Shown here piece after piece: positions 23,485 through 36,330 of a stretch of DNA of 64,000 nucleotides (its first letter is position 1; every line of letters starts with the position of its first letter). The notes beneath the pieces are model-generated. The model was not told the origin of the DNA. It searched no databases and saw nothing but the letters and a program-made list of their open reading frames with translations. Both the position numbers and the translations under genes were made by a program. This DNA is from Nipponacmea schrenckii (lineage: Eukaryota; Mollusca; Gastropoda; Lottiidae), in assembly GCA_030562195.1 (NCBI GenBank), contig CM060201.1:30796067-30860066 (forward strand), read 5' to 3'.

Positions 23485-24954
23485 TTACGCTCAACTTCTA
23501 AATGTCGTTCAAATCCTAAATTATTAGTATTGCTTTCAAGCCAGAGCATCGTCACCTTTCACAAACACCTCATATTTCTCCAAAGTTGGAGTCCACATAG
23601 CTTATAATTCATTATGAAGCAATGAAGATAAAAATAACTTTCTTTTAAAGATCTTTTGAAATATAGATCTATGAACTTCCTACACAGTTCAGCCAAAAAA
23701 TTACTTGGGGGTATCTTTAATGTTAAAAGTTGAAAACAGACAAAAAACTGGTTCTGTCTGTGCCTGAGTCAGCCTTACTTGTGTGCACTAACTTCTTTAA
23801 GTACCTGTCTTAAGACATTTCTATCAGTATAGTGCACAGTATTTTGGCTTTTCTCTTATCTTTTCAAATACAGATGGCAGTTAATTAAGGAATTTCTTTT
23901 TGGAAAACAAGTTTGAATTGAATTCTGTAGTTTTTTGGTTGTCTTTCGTAATTTTATGTAAGCAAGGTATATGCCAAGATAATCTTGTATGTATCGATGA
24001 GAAAGGAATTTGTTTGACTCTATAACCTTTAAAATATTTGCATGACGTATGGTCACCTATCAAGATTACTGATTGAAAGGGACAAGAAACGAGACAGCTT
24101 TAGAAAATTTACCACTGGTTTAATGTGAAATAGACAATTCACTTGATTTGGTTTGAATTGAATGTAAGTCGAATTAAATACAGTCTGGGCCATTTTTAGA
24201 AGTCTGCCAGAAGTATGACATTTTATTATTGGAAGCAAATCATTCTTGTACTTTATAATTTGAAGTGATGGACATCTCAATAAGAACATATGTCATTACC
24301 AAAATGTCTACCTAAATAGAATGGACAAATTTGGATTGTCAGTAGAAAGTAAGGTCATTATTCCATTTGGAAACGTCAATGGAATTGAATTGGCAGCTGG
24401 TTTGATTGTTTACTGGATAATTTGGATTACATAGATTTGTTCCATAGACCTGATCAACAGGGTATGATTAATGTAAAGTTAAAAGGCTTGTTAATGGGAA
24501 AGGGAAAGAGCTAATGAGTATAATAAAACTGTCATTTTCACAGGAATGGCAGGCTTCTTGTGGCTTTGATAGTCTGTAATTGATAGAAGATGATTTCCTG
24601 CTTCACACAAATCACTCCACCTCAAAGAAAAATGGTGCTAATTTTTACACAAATGTAATGAGGTATTATTGTACTTCCATTTTCTTTTCTACAAAATTGA
24701 ATGGCAGAAGATAATCTGTAGATCACAGGGTTTTTAGTTCGTCCATTTGTACAATTTTATGACAGTATTTGATTTGCTGACCTCATCATATCGATCTTAC
24801 ATAGATTGCAATTTTGTTGTTGATATTTTTTTGTTTTCATTGTAATTTAACAAGATTTCTACAACTTTCCTTTCTAATGACATACAACCAGCTTTATTAA
24901 GGTATCATCTTCAATATGTGACAACAGTAAGCAACACCCCTTGACTTTTCAATA
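23485..24954. other. AT-rich intron, nothing recognised
   Basis: Three overlapping minus-strand frames at 23856-24289 have no conserved motif or plausible splicing. Confidence 0.4.
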
Positions 24955-25345
24955 TATCTACCACCTTTATTACCTTCAAGAAGAGACCACTTTCCATAAG
25001 AGACCAACTCCATTAAAAGACCACCTTCAATAAGAGACCATTTTCAATAAAAGACCAAATTAATTTAGAGACCTCTTTCAATACGAGACCAACTTAATTT
25101 AGAGACCACCTTCAATAAGAGACCATTTTCAATAAGAGACCAACTTATTTTAGAGACTATTTTCAATAAAAGACCTTTTTCAATAATAGACCACCTTCAA
25201 GAAGAGACCACCTTCAAGAAGAGACCACATTCAATAAGATACCACTTTCAAGAAGAGACCACCTTCAAGAAGAGACCACCTTCAATAAGTGACCACCTTC
25301 AATAAGAGACCACCTTCAATAAGAGACGACCTTCAACAAGAGACC
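24955..25345. repeat. 17-bp minisatellite
   Basis: About 20 copies of aataagagaccaccttc with variants (aagaagagaccaccttc, aataagagaccattttc). It ends near ctcttttaacagtttc. Confidence 0.92.
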
Positions 25346-27419
25346 ATTTTGTATTATCCCCTTAAGTGGTCTCTTTTAACAGTTTCTATTGTCTCCAATG
25401 TATATACATCATGTATCAAGAGATAATGTGGTTTGACATCAATGATTATCTCAACTTTCCAATCACAATGTATCTAACATTCTAATGATAATCCAGTTAT
25501 TCATTAGTAGATTGCTATGTATGAGGGGGTTTAAATTTGTTAAGAATTATAGATGAAAATTGCATATTAAAAGTAATTCACTCCATATTACTGAATAAAA
25601 GTAAATGATGTAAAGAACATGTATTGACAGCCTGTGGGTTATATTGTACAAGAGGCATTTTAAACTTCAAGAATTTAGGATCACATATTGGTAAAATGTC
25701 AATAATGTAATAGCCCCATTGTTTTAAAATCAAATTTATCCCCCAGCTATAGAGAACTAATCTGTGATAAATTGGAGAACACTTAATGTCATTGCTTATT
25801 ACTAGTCCTAGTATTCTACAAGACAGTGATGGCCTCCATTTTGATTAAATTACGATCTAGATCTAGAACAAATTGCAATGACAAGGACAATTACAAAGGA
25901 TAATTTAATAGATAATATGGATGATGGTTCGATTATATTGAGGAAATAGTCAATTGGAATCAATACGGTTTATTTTTCGAAAGAATGTACTTGTCGATTT
26001 GTTTTTTTCCTTCTTAAAATGCTTATATATGTAAGAAAGAAAGGTAAAGTTGTGAGAATTAAATGATCTTCAAGGCAACAAAAAGAAGCAGTAGAATTTC
26101 AAATGAGTTTATTGACCGCAGAACACGTAACTGCCAATGTCTGTTTAGTTTTATCAGTATTTTCAGATAAGTTTTTTTTTTTTGGAATTCAGCTTTGTCT
26201 ATGAAAATTTTAAAAAGTTATATTAGGGAAAGGAAGTTCAAAATAAATGATTTGTATAAAAGTTCTCCATGTTGTGTTTATGGTAATATTATGGAAAACA
26301 GTTGTTGGTAATTTTTTTTCTTTTAGTTGATGTCATAAAGTGATAAAAGTCAATTAAATATGCTTTATTGGACCAAGTTGTATCTGGATAACCAGGTAAC
26401 AAGAAATCAGCTTGTAGTCGGGATTTTCAAGAACTCCTTATATCTAAATTTTTTGGTCGATTAATTGTGATGACTAATCAAAACAATCAGTCATATGAAA
26501 ACCCACATGCATTTTAAGATATGTTCGGAGGCGGGCTTGATAAATTTCCATTTTGCATACCTATTGGCAAAACTGCCACTCCCATTGTATTGTATAATAA
26601 ACAGTGCTATAACCAAGATTATACCAAGTTGAGACCTGCCTTTTTATCTATCAAACATCAAGAACGTTTCACCATTTTTGTAAGACTGCACATTATAATA
26701 CGTTCATGGATTCTTTTGAACTCAGAAATGAAAAACAAATTCTGTACCTTGGTGTGGTATTTTTATGTAGAGAATTGTTCACAATTCTGTTTATAAATGT
26801 TTTGTGTAAGATTTTAATCTACTGTATATTAACCTTACTGATTACTTTATTAGTTCAATGATGTCTATGTAACAGATTGTTAAACTACAGCTTCTTTCAT
26901 TGTATCAATTTTCTTAACTTGATTGTCTAAATCCTTTGAGTGGTAATATGGTTCAACTTTGTTTATAGTTCATGGTGGTAGGTGTGAAGATAAAAAATGC
27001 CAGAAACACGCTGTTTTGACATCTCAAAGTACTAATAGCGTTACTAAGAAAATAACATTCTCATGCCAGCTTAAAGTAACTTTCTTCAGATTTGTAATCA
27101 CCAATCTATTTCTTTTAAATAGAAGTGAATTGGTAGATTGATCATTTGTAATGTTTAATTTCTTGTTATTGTGATCTATTATTTATATTAACTATTGTTC
27201 TTTGTCATGTGCATGAGAGATGCTATGTTGATAAGCATTCACAACAAAAGTCAGGGAATTCTTCTTTTTCCCTTTATTAGATATTCAGCATTTGGATCTA
27301 AAAATATTCAAATATAGTAATTTAACATATTAAGATCCCCAAGTAAATAGGAAATTTTACCTTTAAATAATTAACCAAAAAGAAACTTTTAAATTCCTTT
27401 AGTTCAATTTGTTTTAACT
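25346..27419. other. AT-rich intron, nothing recognised
   Basis: Isolated short frames (26521-26796, 26959-27141) lack homology and splice context. Confidence 0.4.
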
Positions 27420-27690
27420 TTTAACATAACCCTATATTGATATCTACATAGGTAATTTTTAAACCTTTTCTTTAACAAAAATTTTTCCTTTAAAAAATTT
27501 TGATATCTACAAAAGGTAAGTTTTCACAATTAACATATCCTATACTGATATCTACATAGGTAAGTTTTAACTTTTAACATAATCCTAAACTGATATCTAC
27601 ATAGGTAAGTTTTAACTTTTAACATAATCCTAAACTGAAAATTTTTTTAACAAAACCAAATGAAAAAGGTAAGTTTTAACATATCCTATA
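27420..27690. repeat. ~45-bp tandem repeat rich in donor-like GGTAAGT
   Basis: Four or five diverged units of tgatatctacataggtaagt plus tttaacttttaacataatcc. Each carries a sequence matching the 5' splice consensus on the plus strand. Confidence 0.8.
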
Positions 27691-28479
27691 TTGATATCAT
27701 TCAGACACAGTGAGCTACAGGTTTAATAAAAAAGGATTAAGGAAACCAAATGTAGGTCCTCTTTTAAAATCAAATTGACTTCCTTGTTTTAAACAATTCA
27801 ATAATAAGATCAAGCTGATCTAACATAGAAATATAAGAGTACAAAACTTGAAAGAATTTGTTATTCTGTATATAACACTAGACACTTGTGAATAACAGTT
27901 ACTGCTTTATCAAGATAATCATTGAAGTAATTGAAGGCAATTTAAATTTTATTAGAAAGAAGAAGTGACATTTTGTATTTCGAGTAATTTAATGAATTCG
28001 CTACATGATGTTTTAAGTTCTGCACCAACAACACCTTTCAAATTGATTATCTTCACAAACTTGTCTATTTATTTCAAGTGCAGATTCACATTCCTGCCTT
28101 TCTGGTGTACTTATTTAAATAATTTCATGTCATATAAAATACCAAAGAAAACAATAGTTATGTTTGTATGTTCTTGCTAGGAATGTAAATCCAAGTGAGA
28201 GCAGCATCAGGTATGCTGCCCAAACCATAATATTTCTTTGTTCTCTATTGTCTGCAAAGAGACCTCCTTCAATTATCTTTCTGTAATAGGCTACATTTAA
28301 ATTGAGTACAAATTTACTTTCTCACAAATATATATGTTATATAGAAAAGAAACTGAAAAGTTATGTCGTCTGCTTATGAAAAAATGCTAAATTGACAAGC
28401 CCAGTTTCAGAGTAGAATCAGATGGCACCCCAACTATACGCTTATACTTACTGTAATTTATATATTTTACAGCAGTTAA

Positions 28480-28740
28480 GAAAAAAACCACTATATTTTA
28501 CAACTTCACAATTAAAGATCCAGCAGGTCCGTGGCCAAACCAGACTTGGCATCGATCATCTTCCCGATTATCCCTACCCATTTACTGCTGGCTTCAATAA
28601 AATTGTGATTGAAAATGACCTTTTCAAGGTCATCAGACTTTCACATGACAATTGAGATAGAAATTTACAGCTACCATTTGTTTGATGTAACGGAGCAAAT
28701 GTCTAGTAGAGAACCAACTCTGTAACAGACTGTACTTTTA
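28480..28740 (+). repeat. interspersed repeat family C, copy 3
   Basis: Shares ggcatcgatcatcttcccga, ttatccctacccatttactg, tcatcagactttcacatg and gtaacggagcaaatg with copies 1, 2 and 4, at moderate divergence. Confidence 0.65.
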
Positions 28741-28864
28741 GGCTAACCTTCCAGACAAAGCTAAGACAAAATAGATCTTGAGACAGGGATTGAAACTAGT
28801 CTATATAATATTAATAACTTAGATAAACAGATACAGACATAGTTGGATTGACATTTATATCACT

Positions 28865-28980
28865 ATTGATCCAAGGTTCAATCCCAGCACATAAGGTCAA
28901 TGTTATTTTCGAATTCTCCATTTGGTTTCACTGTCATTGATGCAGGTTAGAGAGAATGAGAAGAAAAAAAAGTTTATGGA
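28865..28980 (+). mobile_element. SINE fragment (family B)
   Basis: Contains a B-box-like ccaaggttcaatcccagcac and the downstream phrase tgtcattgatgcaggttaga of the family at 31620 and 52965. Both ends are truncated. Confidence 0.65.
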
Positions 28981-30780
28981 TACACAATAAACTAACTTCC
29001 CATATGCAGGCATGTTAAAGATATCTTTAGTTTTTATTAGTAGGTTAGTGTCACTGTTCTATAATTATACCTCATTCTTTAAGATGTAGAAAAGCATAGT
29101 GTAGGAGGGGGAGACTGACAAGTTCATACTGACTGAATAAGTTCTGTGATAGCAATGAAACTTGGTAGGCCTATACATTTCCTGATACTAAGGACATTAA
29201 CTGCCTTTCCACTTGGCCAAAAAGCCGGCTTTAAGCCAAATTGATGAACCACTACAGTTCGGGAACCTTAAACCTCCTTTTTTGCATTTGACAATTATTG
29301 TACATCACAAGATGTCGTTAATGTGCCATTTATTAGATCAAGACTAAAGTGGTTCAGAAACCAGATAAACTGAATGGAAACACAGCATGGTCTGCAATAA
29401 AGCTAGCTTACTTCACAATTTTAAGTGGAAACGTCATTATTGTTTCCTGTACAACTGATGCTGAATGACTGATTCAAGACTTAAAGAAGAACAAGAGAAC
29501 ACTGTCCCTTTTCTTCTTAACAGCACACCAAGCTGGCCATGTCGCAGCACTTTTTGAAGCAGATTCAGCCAGTTTCCTAGAACCTTTCTTGGCCCAAAAT
29601 AAAGGTTTAATTCACCACATTGTGCTAGAATTCCAATCCACAGAGCAATCTGTGCCTTGAAACATCCCTGTTCAAAAAGGATGCAGGTGGGCGTCTGTGT
29701 TCTTGAATCACACAATCAATGTCCATTGATGATACAAGAAATAATGTTATGAGTATCAGAAAATGTATATGAAGTTTTAATGTTGTAACAGAACCTCCTA
29801 GTCAACCTTGAAATTTTCAGTGTCCCTTTGTCTAACCCTTACATCATCTAAAGTTATAAAGACCCTTAAAAATACCCATTTTTATGAATATGTGATAGAT
29901 CTGTATATGTTTTGATCAGGTATAAAAAGATAATGAAGTGAAGTAACTGCAGTCTGCACAGCTGTCATTCATGTCTCACATATTCTCAAGAGATGTATGA
30001 GGAGTAATGATAATTAATTGCTGTTGAAAAATAAAAACAGTTGTTTCTAGCATTTCTTTATGTAAATTTATGTGGATGATGTTTTGAAATAAATGAATGA
30101 ATCATAATCAGCTGCAATATTTTCTTTGCAGAGTTGTAATATATAAAATATACCCATATATCATTGGTAACTGCTTGAAACCGTGTTAAATGATGAGAAA
30201 ATCACAAAAACTGATTGTACTATTTGGTTAAAATATCATTTATTATATTTTTAAAAAAGTTATGCGTGGCTTCATTTTGTGACAATTTAAACCTTGTATC
30301 ATGACTTAATTAAGGTTTTTCATTTGATATTTATTTAGCAAAGAGAAGATTGATATCTTTCATGTAATACTCTTTGTAAGACATATAGAAGCAGGAGCAT
30401 GATCTTTAAAAACACTTGATAATGTTGCCTGTGTGTATATGTTTCGAAATGCAGTATGTAATAAACCTAGAAGTGGATTATCCATATATCTTGTGTCTTT
30501 TTATCTTGCAAGATGTTACATCTTACTTTGTGATTTGAGAATTTTTAAAAATCAAACTAGGTTCTGAATGGTACCAAAAAACAACTAAATAATAAACCAG
30601 GTTTTAACAAAAGATATCATTTAAAAATTTTGACTGTTACATACTGTTTTCAAAATTTGAAGGGGCAGAGACTGTTCATTTAAGATCCATTGAAGGTAGG
30701 AAGTATTGAATAGTAAGCTTATCCTGTTCTGTTGGCAAAATTTTCCTCATTGCATACTGAATAGGATTGATTGATTATTC
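28981..30780. other. intron with a decayed mobile-element-like block
   Basis: At 29205-29275, the phrase cctttccacttggccaaaaa followed by ccactacagttcgggaacct resembles, at a distance, a segment at 55120-55190, so an old transposon family may be present. A minus-strand frame at 29437-29715 (92 codons) lies next to it. I recognise no domain in it. Confidence 0.35.
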
Positions 30781-30784
30781 CATT

Positions 30785-30912
30785 TCCTAATTGGGTATTA
30801 AAAGTGAAATCTGTATACTTATAATCCTTTTCCTAATTGGGTTTTAAAAGTGAAATCTGTATACTTATAATCCTTTTCCTAATTGGGTTTTAAAAGTGAA
30901 ATCTGTATTCTT
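30785..30912. repeat. 46-bp tandem repeat, three copies
   Basis: The unit tcctaattgggttttaaaag, tgaaatctgtatacttataa and tcctttt starts at 30785, 30831 and 30877. Copies differ by single bases. Confidence 0.93.
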
Positions 30913-31619
30913 GGGCTTTAAGAATAAGTTGTATTATTGTCAGCCAGCAGGAGGTAAATTGTACTGTTAATAACCATTGTAACCAAATGTTCTATATTTA
31001 CTTAGGAGTTATTTTGCAGTCAGGTATAACTCACACTCAATTCTTGTTTCTTGTGTTATGATGCCAATTCGTGATTATTCTGCTATTGTCTCAATGAAAC
31101 TGATGCCATCTTGTAGTAATTAGGTTGATTAAAATGTAATAAGACACTTTTATATATATGGACATGGCAAAGGAACTAGTAATGTGAATGCATGACATGT
31201 AGATGGTGGACAGAAATTCAGTGAATATCAATGTGTTTTGTGTTTTACTTACATGTCTTTGCTTTGACAAATGTTTGGTTTGAATGGTACAGTGGAACCG
31301 AGTCCGTCCCAGTCCGTACTGAGAGCACTTTATAGCATCCAGGTGTAAACAGGGCTATAGCTTGTTTAAAATAAACTCAGAAGTCAATTTCATGAATATG
31401 TTGATGTTCTGTTTCTTTTATTGTGAAGGTATTTGTTAAATTTGTTTCTAAATGTATTTATAACATAGAGCCAAGTTCTTGAGCTAAAATATTTCAAGTT
31501 TGTGAATAGAAGACAAATACAAGAGCAATGCTGTTCAGATGTGATGCTTATCTGTGATTTTCTTGGCAAGTGTGGGTAGCCATTTTTTCACAGATTTGTG
31601 ATTTTGTGATGAAATGAAC

Positions 31620-31895
31620 AGCTGTGTCTCAGTAAGTTAAATGCTTGCTCGCTTATATGAAGGACCATGGTTCAATCCCAGCAAAGATAGTGATAAATCT
31701 TTGTATTTTTCAACAGGGTTTCCCTGTGTCAGTGATGCAGGTCGGAAGGCCTAATATGGAAAAGAGTCCAGTTCAGTCCAGTCATTCAGATACAACAATA
31801 TACTGTACCTTCTCTACAGTTGGAAATCAGAAAAGTACAGGCTTATTATTAGCCCAATTAGGTGCAGAATAATAGGATGTTAAACTCCATTCATT
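31620..31895 (+). mobile_element. tRNA-derived SINE (family B)
   Basis: The head has an A-box-like region (cagtaagttaaatgcttgct) and a B box in ccatggttcaatcccagcaa (about 31665-31684). The body has tccctgtgtcagtgatgcag and gtcggaaggcctaatatgg, and the 3' end has attaggtgcagaataatagg and tccattcatttaattt. This is the second most complete copy of the family in the window. Confidence 0.75.
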
Positions 31896-32174
31896 TAATT
31901 TTGTCTTTAATGAGTGTAAACCTGATGTGGTGCTAGTCAGTAACAGTACAAAAAAACACAGAGAAATTCTTATCAGATTTAAAGCAGTTAACAAGATCTG
32001 ATAATCTTTAGTTACAAACTTTCTGAGGCCCAGAAATAGGCAGCATATATCACTCATATCTTGATATATTTTCCAGGCTAGTTGTGATTAATTACATATA
32101 TATCTTACAGTATAATAAGCTCTAATGCAAGATATAAAGCTTCATTTGCAAAAAAAAAGAAGTGTTGACTAGAA

Positions 32175-32470
32175 CTAGATTAGTTTGTGGTATCTGGTAG
32201 ATTTTGAATATCAGTTGGTGTGTGGTATACTTGAACTAGATATTTTATGGTATCAAGTAGTTTTTGAATATCAGTTGGTGGGTGGTATAGATAGAACTAG
32301 ATATTTATGGCATCTGGTAGATTTTGAATATCTGTTGGTGTGTGGTATACTAGAACTAGATAGTTTGTGGTATCTAGTAGATTTTGAATATCAGTTGGTG
32401 TGTGGTATAATAGAACTAGACAGTTTGTGGTATCTGGTAGATTTTGAATATCAGTTGAAGTGTGGTATGC
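32175..32470. repeat. 60-bp tandem repeat, five copies
   Basis: Unit: gtttgtggtatctggtagat, tttgaatatcagttggtgtg, tggtatactagaactagata. Because 60 is a multiple of three, the plus strand stays open over the array (32185-32565), encoding a 20-residue repeat. I regard this as a by-product. Confidence 0.95.
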
Positions 32471-34223
32471 TATACAAAGTTTATGAGAATTTCATGGTTA
32501 GTTTGAATTATAGTTTCCATAGTAATAACACAGCAAACCATGTTTTATGGTGCTGTAATCTTTAATATCTCTAGGCTTAGCGGTTATATTAAATCTGCTG
32601 CTAAGAAGTTGCTTTTTTTAAAATTTTCAATTTACCAAGTATGACATTGATTTTTTAAGTGGACAAAAACTTTTTCCTGGTTATTATGGACTGGTTTTAG
32701 ATTAAACGAATGAATATATTACCTTCTTACACTCTTTTACATGTGGTGTAAATTGGACTGTTTAATTTTGTTTCCTCTACTGATAAGAACAACTTTTATA
32801 GAACTTAATTTTTCCGATAACTGTGTGTTTATATAAACCATATGTTTAGTCACTATTCCAATTAGACTGTTTGAAATTTGAGATCTTCTAATTTTACTGA
32901 GGAAAGTTGTTAACTATTCTGATTAAAAGGAATACAGATAAAGGTATTAAAAGGATTATAAACTAGAACTTTGACCAAATTTATTTTTATTTATTTATTG
33001 GAGTTTTTCCTACCTAATGAAGGTGCCAGCTGTCTGTGACTGGAGGGTGCAGAATGACTTGATGCAGGATAATTGTCTAAGCAGAATCCGAATTGCAACC
33101 TCTATTTTGCAAAACACTCATGAAGTCTCTTATACATGTAGGATGCATTTCGACACATAGTTTTTAAATCTGTTGAAAGTAAATGGTGTTGAAAATTATT
33201 TTACTTCCCTGTACCTTCTATATCCCAAGGGTGCTGCCACAGTTCTGTCAAACATAACAAAGTAGGAATATCACTGCACAGACGACATTATTTAGTTCAG
33301 TCAAGTGCACTGTATCGTAGTGAATACAAAGGACAATATAAGAGTTAAAATGGTGTGAATCCGAATATAGATTCTGATTCTGAAAGTCAGTGGGAAGTCC
33401 TCTTTCAACTCATAGTAAGTTAACATCAAAGAATTTCTTTGGACTGAAATCGCACCATCTCTGATAATAATAAGACTAAAAGACGTAATATATTAATTAG
33501 TCAGACACATCATTAAATTTAACGAGTTCTGTTACACTATTAGTGTAATAATGATGGTAAAGTTATAATGAACAGTCTTATTCTGACCATATTTCTTTTA
33601 CCTGGTATCAAGACATATTAATAAAAATATTGTTTTCTTGTCTTTTATGGCAATTTTTCTGTCTTCTACGGTAATGAGTTCTGTCTTTTCTCTAAGTGTG
33701 TATGGTATGGATTTTGGAAAGCAATTGCAAGTTAAGTTATGTTTTCTATCTGATTCAGAAGTTTGATAGGTTACACTGCGATCCTGACATCAAAACAGAC
33801 ACCTGACATATCAAGACATACACTTGACATATCTTTTAATGTACCCGACATATCAAGACATACACTTTGACTTATCATGTAATGTACTCGACATATCAAG
33901 ACAAATTACATTACAATTTTTTCTTATATTTTCGTCTTCATTAGTAATGTAAAAAGTTGTTTACTGCAAGCCAATTCTTATTGCTCTGTTTTGAACAAAT
34001 TAAAACGTATATTGTATGACCTGTTTTTTGTTTGCAATAACAAATTTAGCGAAACAAATGTAGCTCCTTTAACTTCTGCTATCCCACAATGCGGATTCAA
34101 ATACGTTGGCTTTACTCCTGTCTTGTGGATTGATATAAAATGGGGGTCTTATCATAAAATGTACTTGTCAAAGACAGTTTCGAAATTGATAAGGATACAA
34201 TTATTTATGAAATACTTCCTTAT
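32471..34223. other. AT-rich intron with a minor repeat
   Basis: Three loose copies of gacatatcaagacatacact occur at 33785-33905. No exon is recognised. Confidence 0.4.
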
Positions 34224-34227
34224 TTAA

Positions 34228-34703
34228 AGGGGCACAGGCTTGATTTGTTTCAGACAATCATCCGACAGCCTCAAACACATGAAATCTTTTGTTTAGCTAA
34301 TCAGACATAGTCTACAGAGCTTACCTTTGAAATTTGAGCCTTCAAATCCATGGGTATACATATTTATCCGTGTTTGAAAATCATAATGTCTTAAGATATT
34401 ATGAACGTCCCGCCATATTGGAAAATCAAAGAGTTATAAATAGACTACTGCTCAGGCCCACACTGGTACAACAAAAAGAAAGTACATGTAATAACAATTG
34501 TAGATTTTGTCAACAGGACACACAATTTTCAGACTGACTGAAGACCAGCCGCGTACAGCACGGAAAAAAAATAAAAAGTGAAATTTTTGAGGTATATTTC
34601 AAGGTATTTTGCGATTTTCTTAGAGCTTGAGTATTTCTCAGGACTGTTTTAAATGTAAAAAGGGGGGCCAAAAATGACCACTAAAAATCAAGATTGTGCC
34701 CCT
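34228..34703. mobile_element. TTAA-flanked MITE
   Basis: Terminal inverted repeats aggggcacaggcttgatttg (left) and the reverse complement of aaaatcaagattgtgcccct (right) match at 17 of 20 positions. TTAA flanks both ends (34224-34227 and 34704-34707). A TTAA target duplication fits piggyBac-, Kolobok- or ISL2EU-type transposases. The ends begin AGG, as in the larger TTAA element at 38815. No coding region is present. Confidence 0.9.
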
Positions 34704-34707
34704 TTAA

Positions 34708-35467
34708 GATTAATCTTGTATAGTTCATTCTACTGTAGTAATGCTGTCTGTTATTTAAATCTGTTGAGGCTCCAGGTTACTATTTTGAACTACTGAGAAA
34801 TACGAAATAATTTTTTTTTTATTATGAAATACTTGCTCATTTAGGATTGATACTTGAACTATAGTTCATTACTGATACTGAAGTATTGTCAAATTGATAC
34901 TTGTACTTGATTTCCTGTTTTGCTGTTCGCATCATTAGTGCTTGATTACTTTCCTTGATGCCTAAATGGGGGTAGATTCTAGCACATACTGATTGATATT
35001 TTTACAAACGTATTTCTTATTGCTTTCCCTTTTGAATGAGTTGTCAGTTAGGCCCTCACTGCACAGTGCCCACTGAATAGACTGAATAGCATTCTTCTAC
35101 CTCAATAGCCAAGACTAGAAAAAAATATAAGAGATTGTAAGGAAGTTTTCTATGTGTACATGTGCATAAGATAATTTGGGTTTTAATGACCCTTGTTTAA
35201 ATACCTGTACAATGAAACTGCAACTTGATAAAACGACATTTGTTCATGACATCCGCTTTTTAAAATAACTCTTTTTGGTCTGATTCTCAGAATTTATGTT
35301 GGCTTTGAAGGTTTGTAATGAGGAAATCTAAGAGGAGTTTTTAATGACGTCTGTAGGAAGTTATTTGTTCTTTGTTTAGTTCTATTGATTTATCAGCCTA
35401 CAAGGATCTGTTACATGATGGAAAACTTTAGGTATTTTTTTCTTCATTTTAAAAAAGAAAGAGAGAA
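34708..35467. other. AT-rich intron, nothing recognised
   Basis: No repeat or exon structure was identified. Confidence 0.4.
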
Positions 35468-35650
35468 ACAACTATTTTTTACAAGGATAACAACACAAGT
35501 CAGCCTTGATAGGGATCCTTTCTACCAGCTGGTCCTTTGCCAAACCTCTTGAAATTGATCTTTCCTGGATTATCCGTACCCATTTACAGCTGGTTGGACG
35601 GAAATTGTGAGTAAAGATGATTTATTCAAGGTCAGCGGACTTAACACGCC
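35468..35650 (+). repeat. interspersed repeat family C, copy 4
   Basis: Contains acaaggataacaacacaagt, ttgatctttcctggattatc, cgtacccatttacagctggt and tggacggaaattgtgagtaa. With copy 2 it gives the clearest view of the family's conserved core. Confidence 0.65.
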
Positions 35651-35984
35651 GATCGGGATCTTTGATATTATTCATAAATGGCTTCTTAAAATCTCTTCAT
35701 ATAGTTTTATTTTGTCATTTTTTCCGGAATAGCTCTTGTAAAATAATACATACTCAGTTATTGATGTTTGAAATACAATTTGGTATAGTTTCTTTAAACT
35801 GTGAGTTAATGATACAAGTAGAGTAAGTCTAATGTAAGACATGATTTCTAAGAAGCCCACCTGTCTCTGTGTCTTGATAAATAGGTTTTGGTGTGAAAGT
35901 AATCTACTTCAAAGCAAGCTAACTCTGATGCAATTCTAGTGCCAGTAGTTCTGTAGGTCTACAATACAAAACACCAGGTATCTA

Positions 35985-36330
35985 TACACTAGATTATTGT
36001 TTGTGTTGGACGAATTTGATTTCTTGTACAAAAGAACAGGAATTGGAAATATTGGATTTTGAAACATCATTTGTGTTGTGTGGATTTGAAATACTGTACA
36101 AAAGAATAGGAATTAAAAAAATATTGGTTTTTGAATCATCATTTGTGTTGGACGGATTTGATTTCTTGTACAAAAGTATAGGAATTGGAAAAATTTGATT
36201 TTTATACAATATGTGATTTCTTTTTTTTCTTACAGTAAAAGCAAAAGGTATTTATATTTACCATGTATTTTTTGGTGCATTTGATTTAAGGTACGAAAGA
36301 ATAGGAATTGGAAAAATGTTGTATTGAGAC
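35985..36330. repeat. ~75-bp tandem repeat, about four copies
   Basis: Units of gatttcttgtacaaaagaat, aggaattggaaaaatattgg and tttgaaacatcatttgtgtt are found, the last ones diverged and interrupted. Overlapping frames on both strands follow from the repeat. Confidence 0.88.

Noticed and set aside
29437..29715. 92-codon minus frame possibly from a Harbinger-type element
   Set aside because: I could not identify any Myb/SANT or nuclease motif in it, and the supposed terminal repeats nearby do not form a clear pair.
32185..32565. 126-codon plus frame with a 20-residue repeat
   Set aside because: It coincides with the 60-bp tandem repeat and ends soon after it. No homology.
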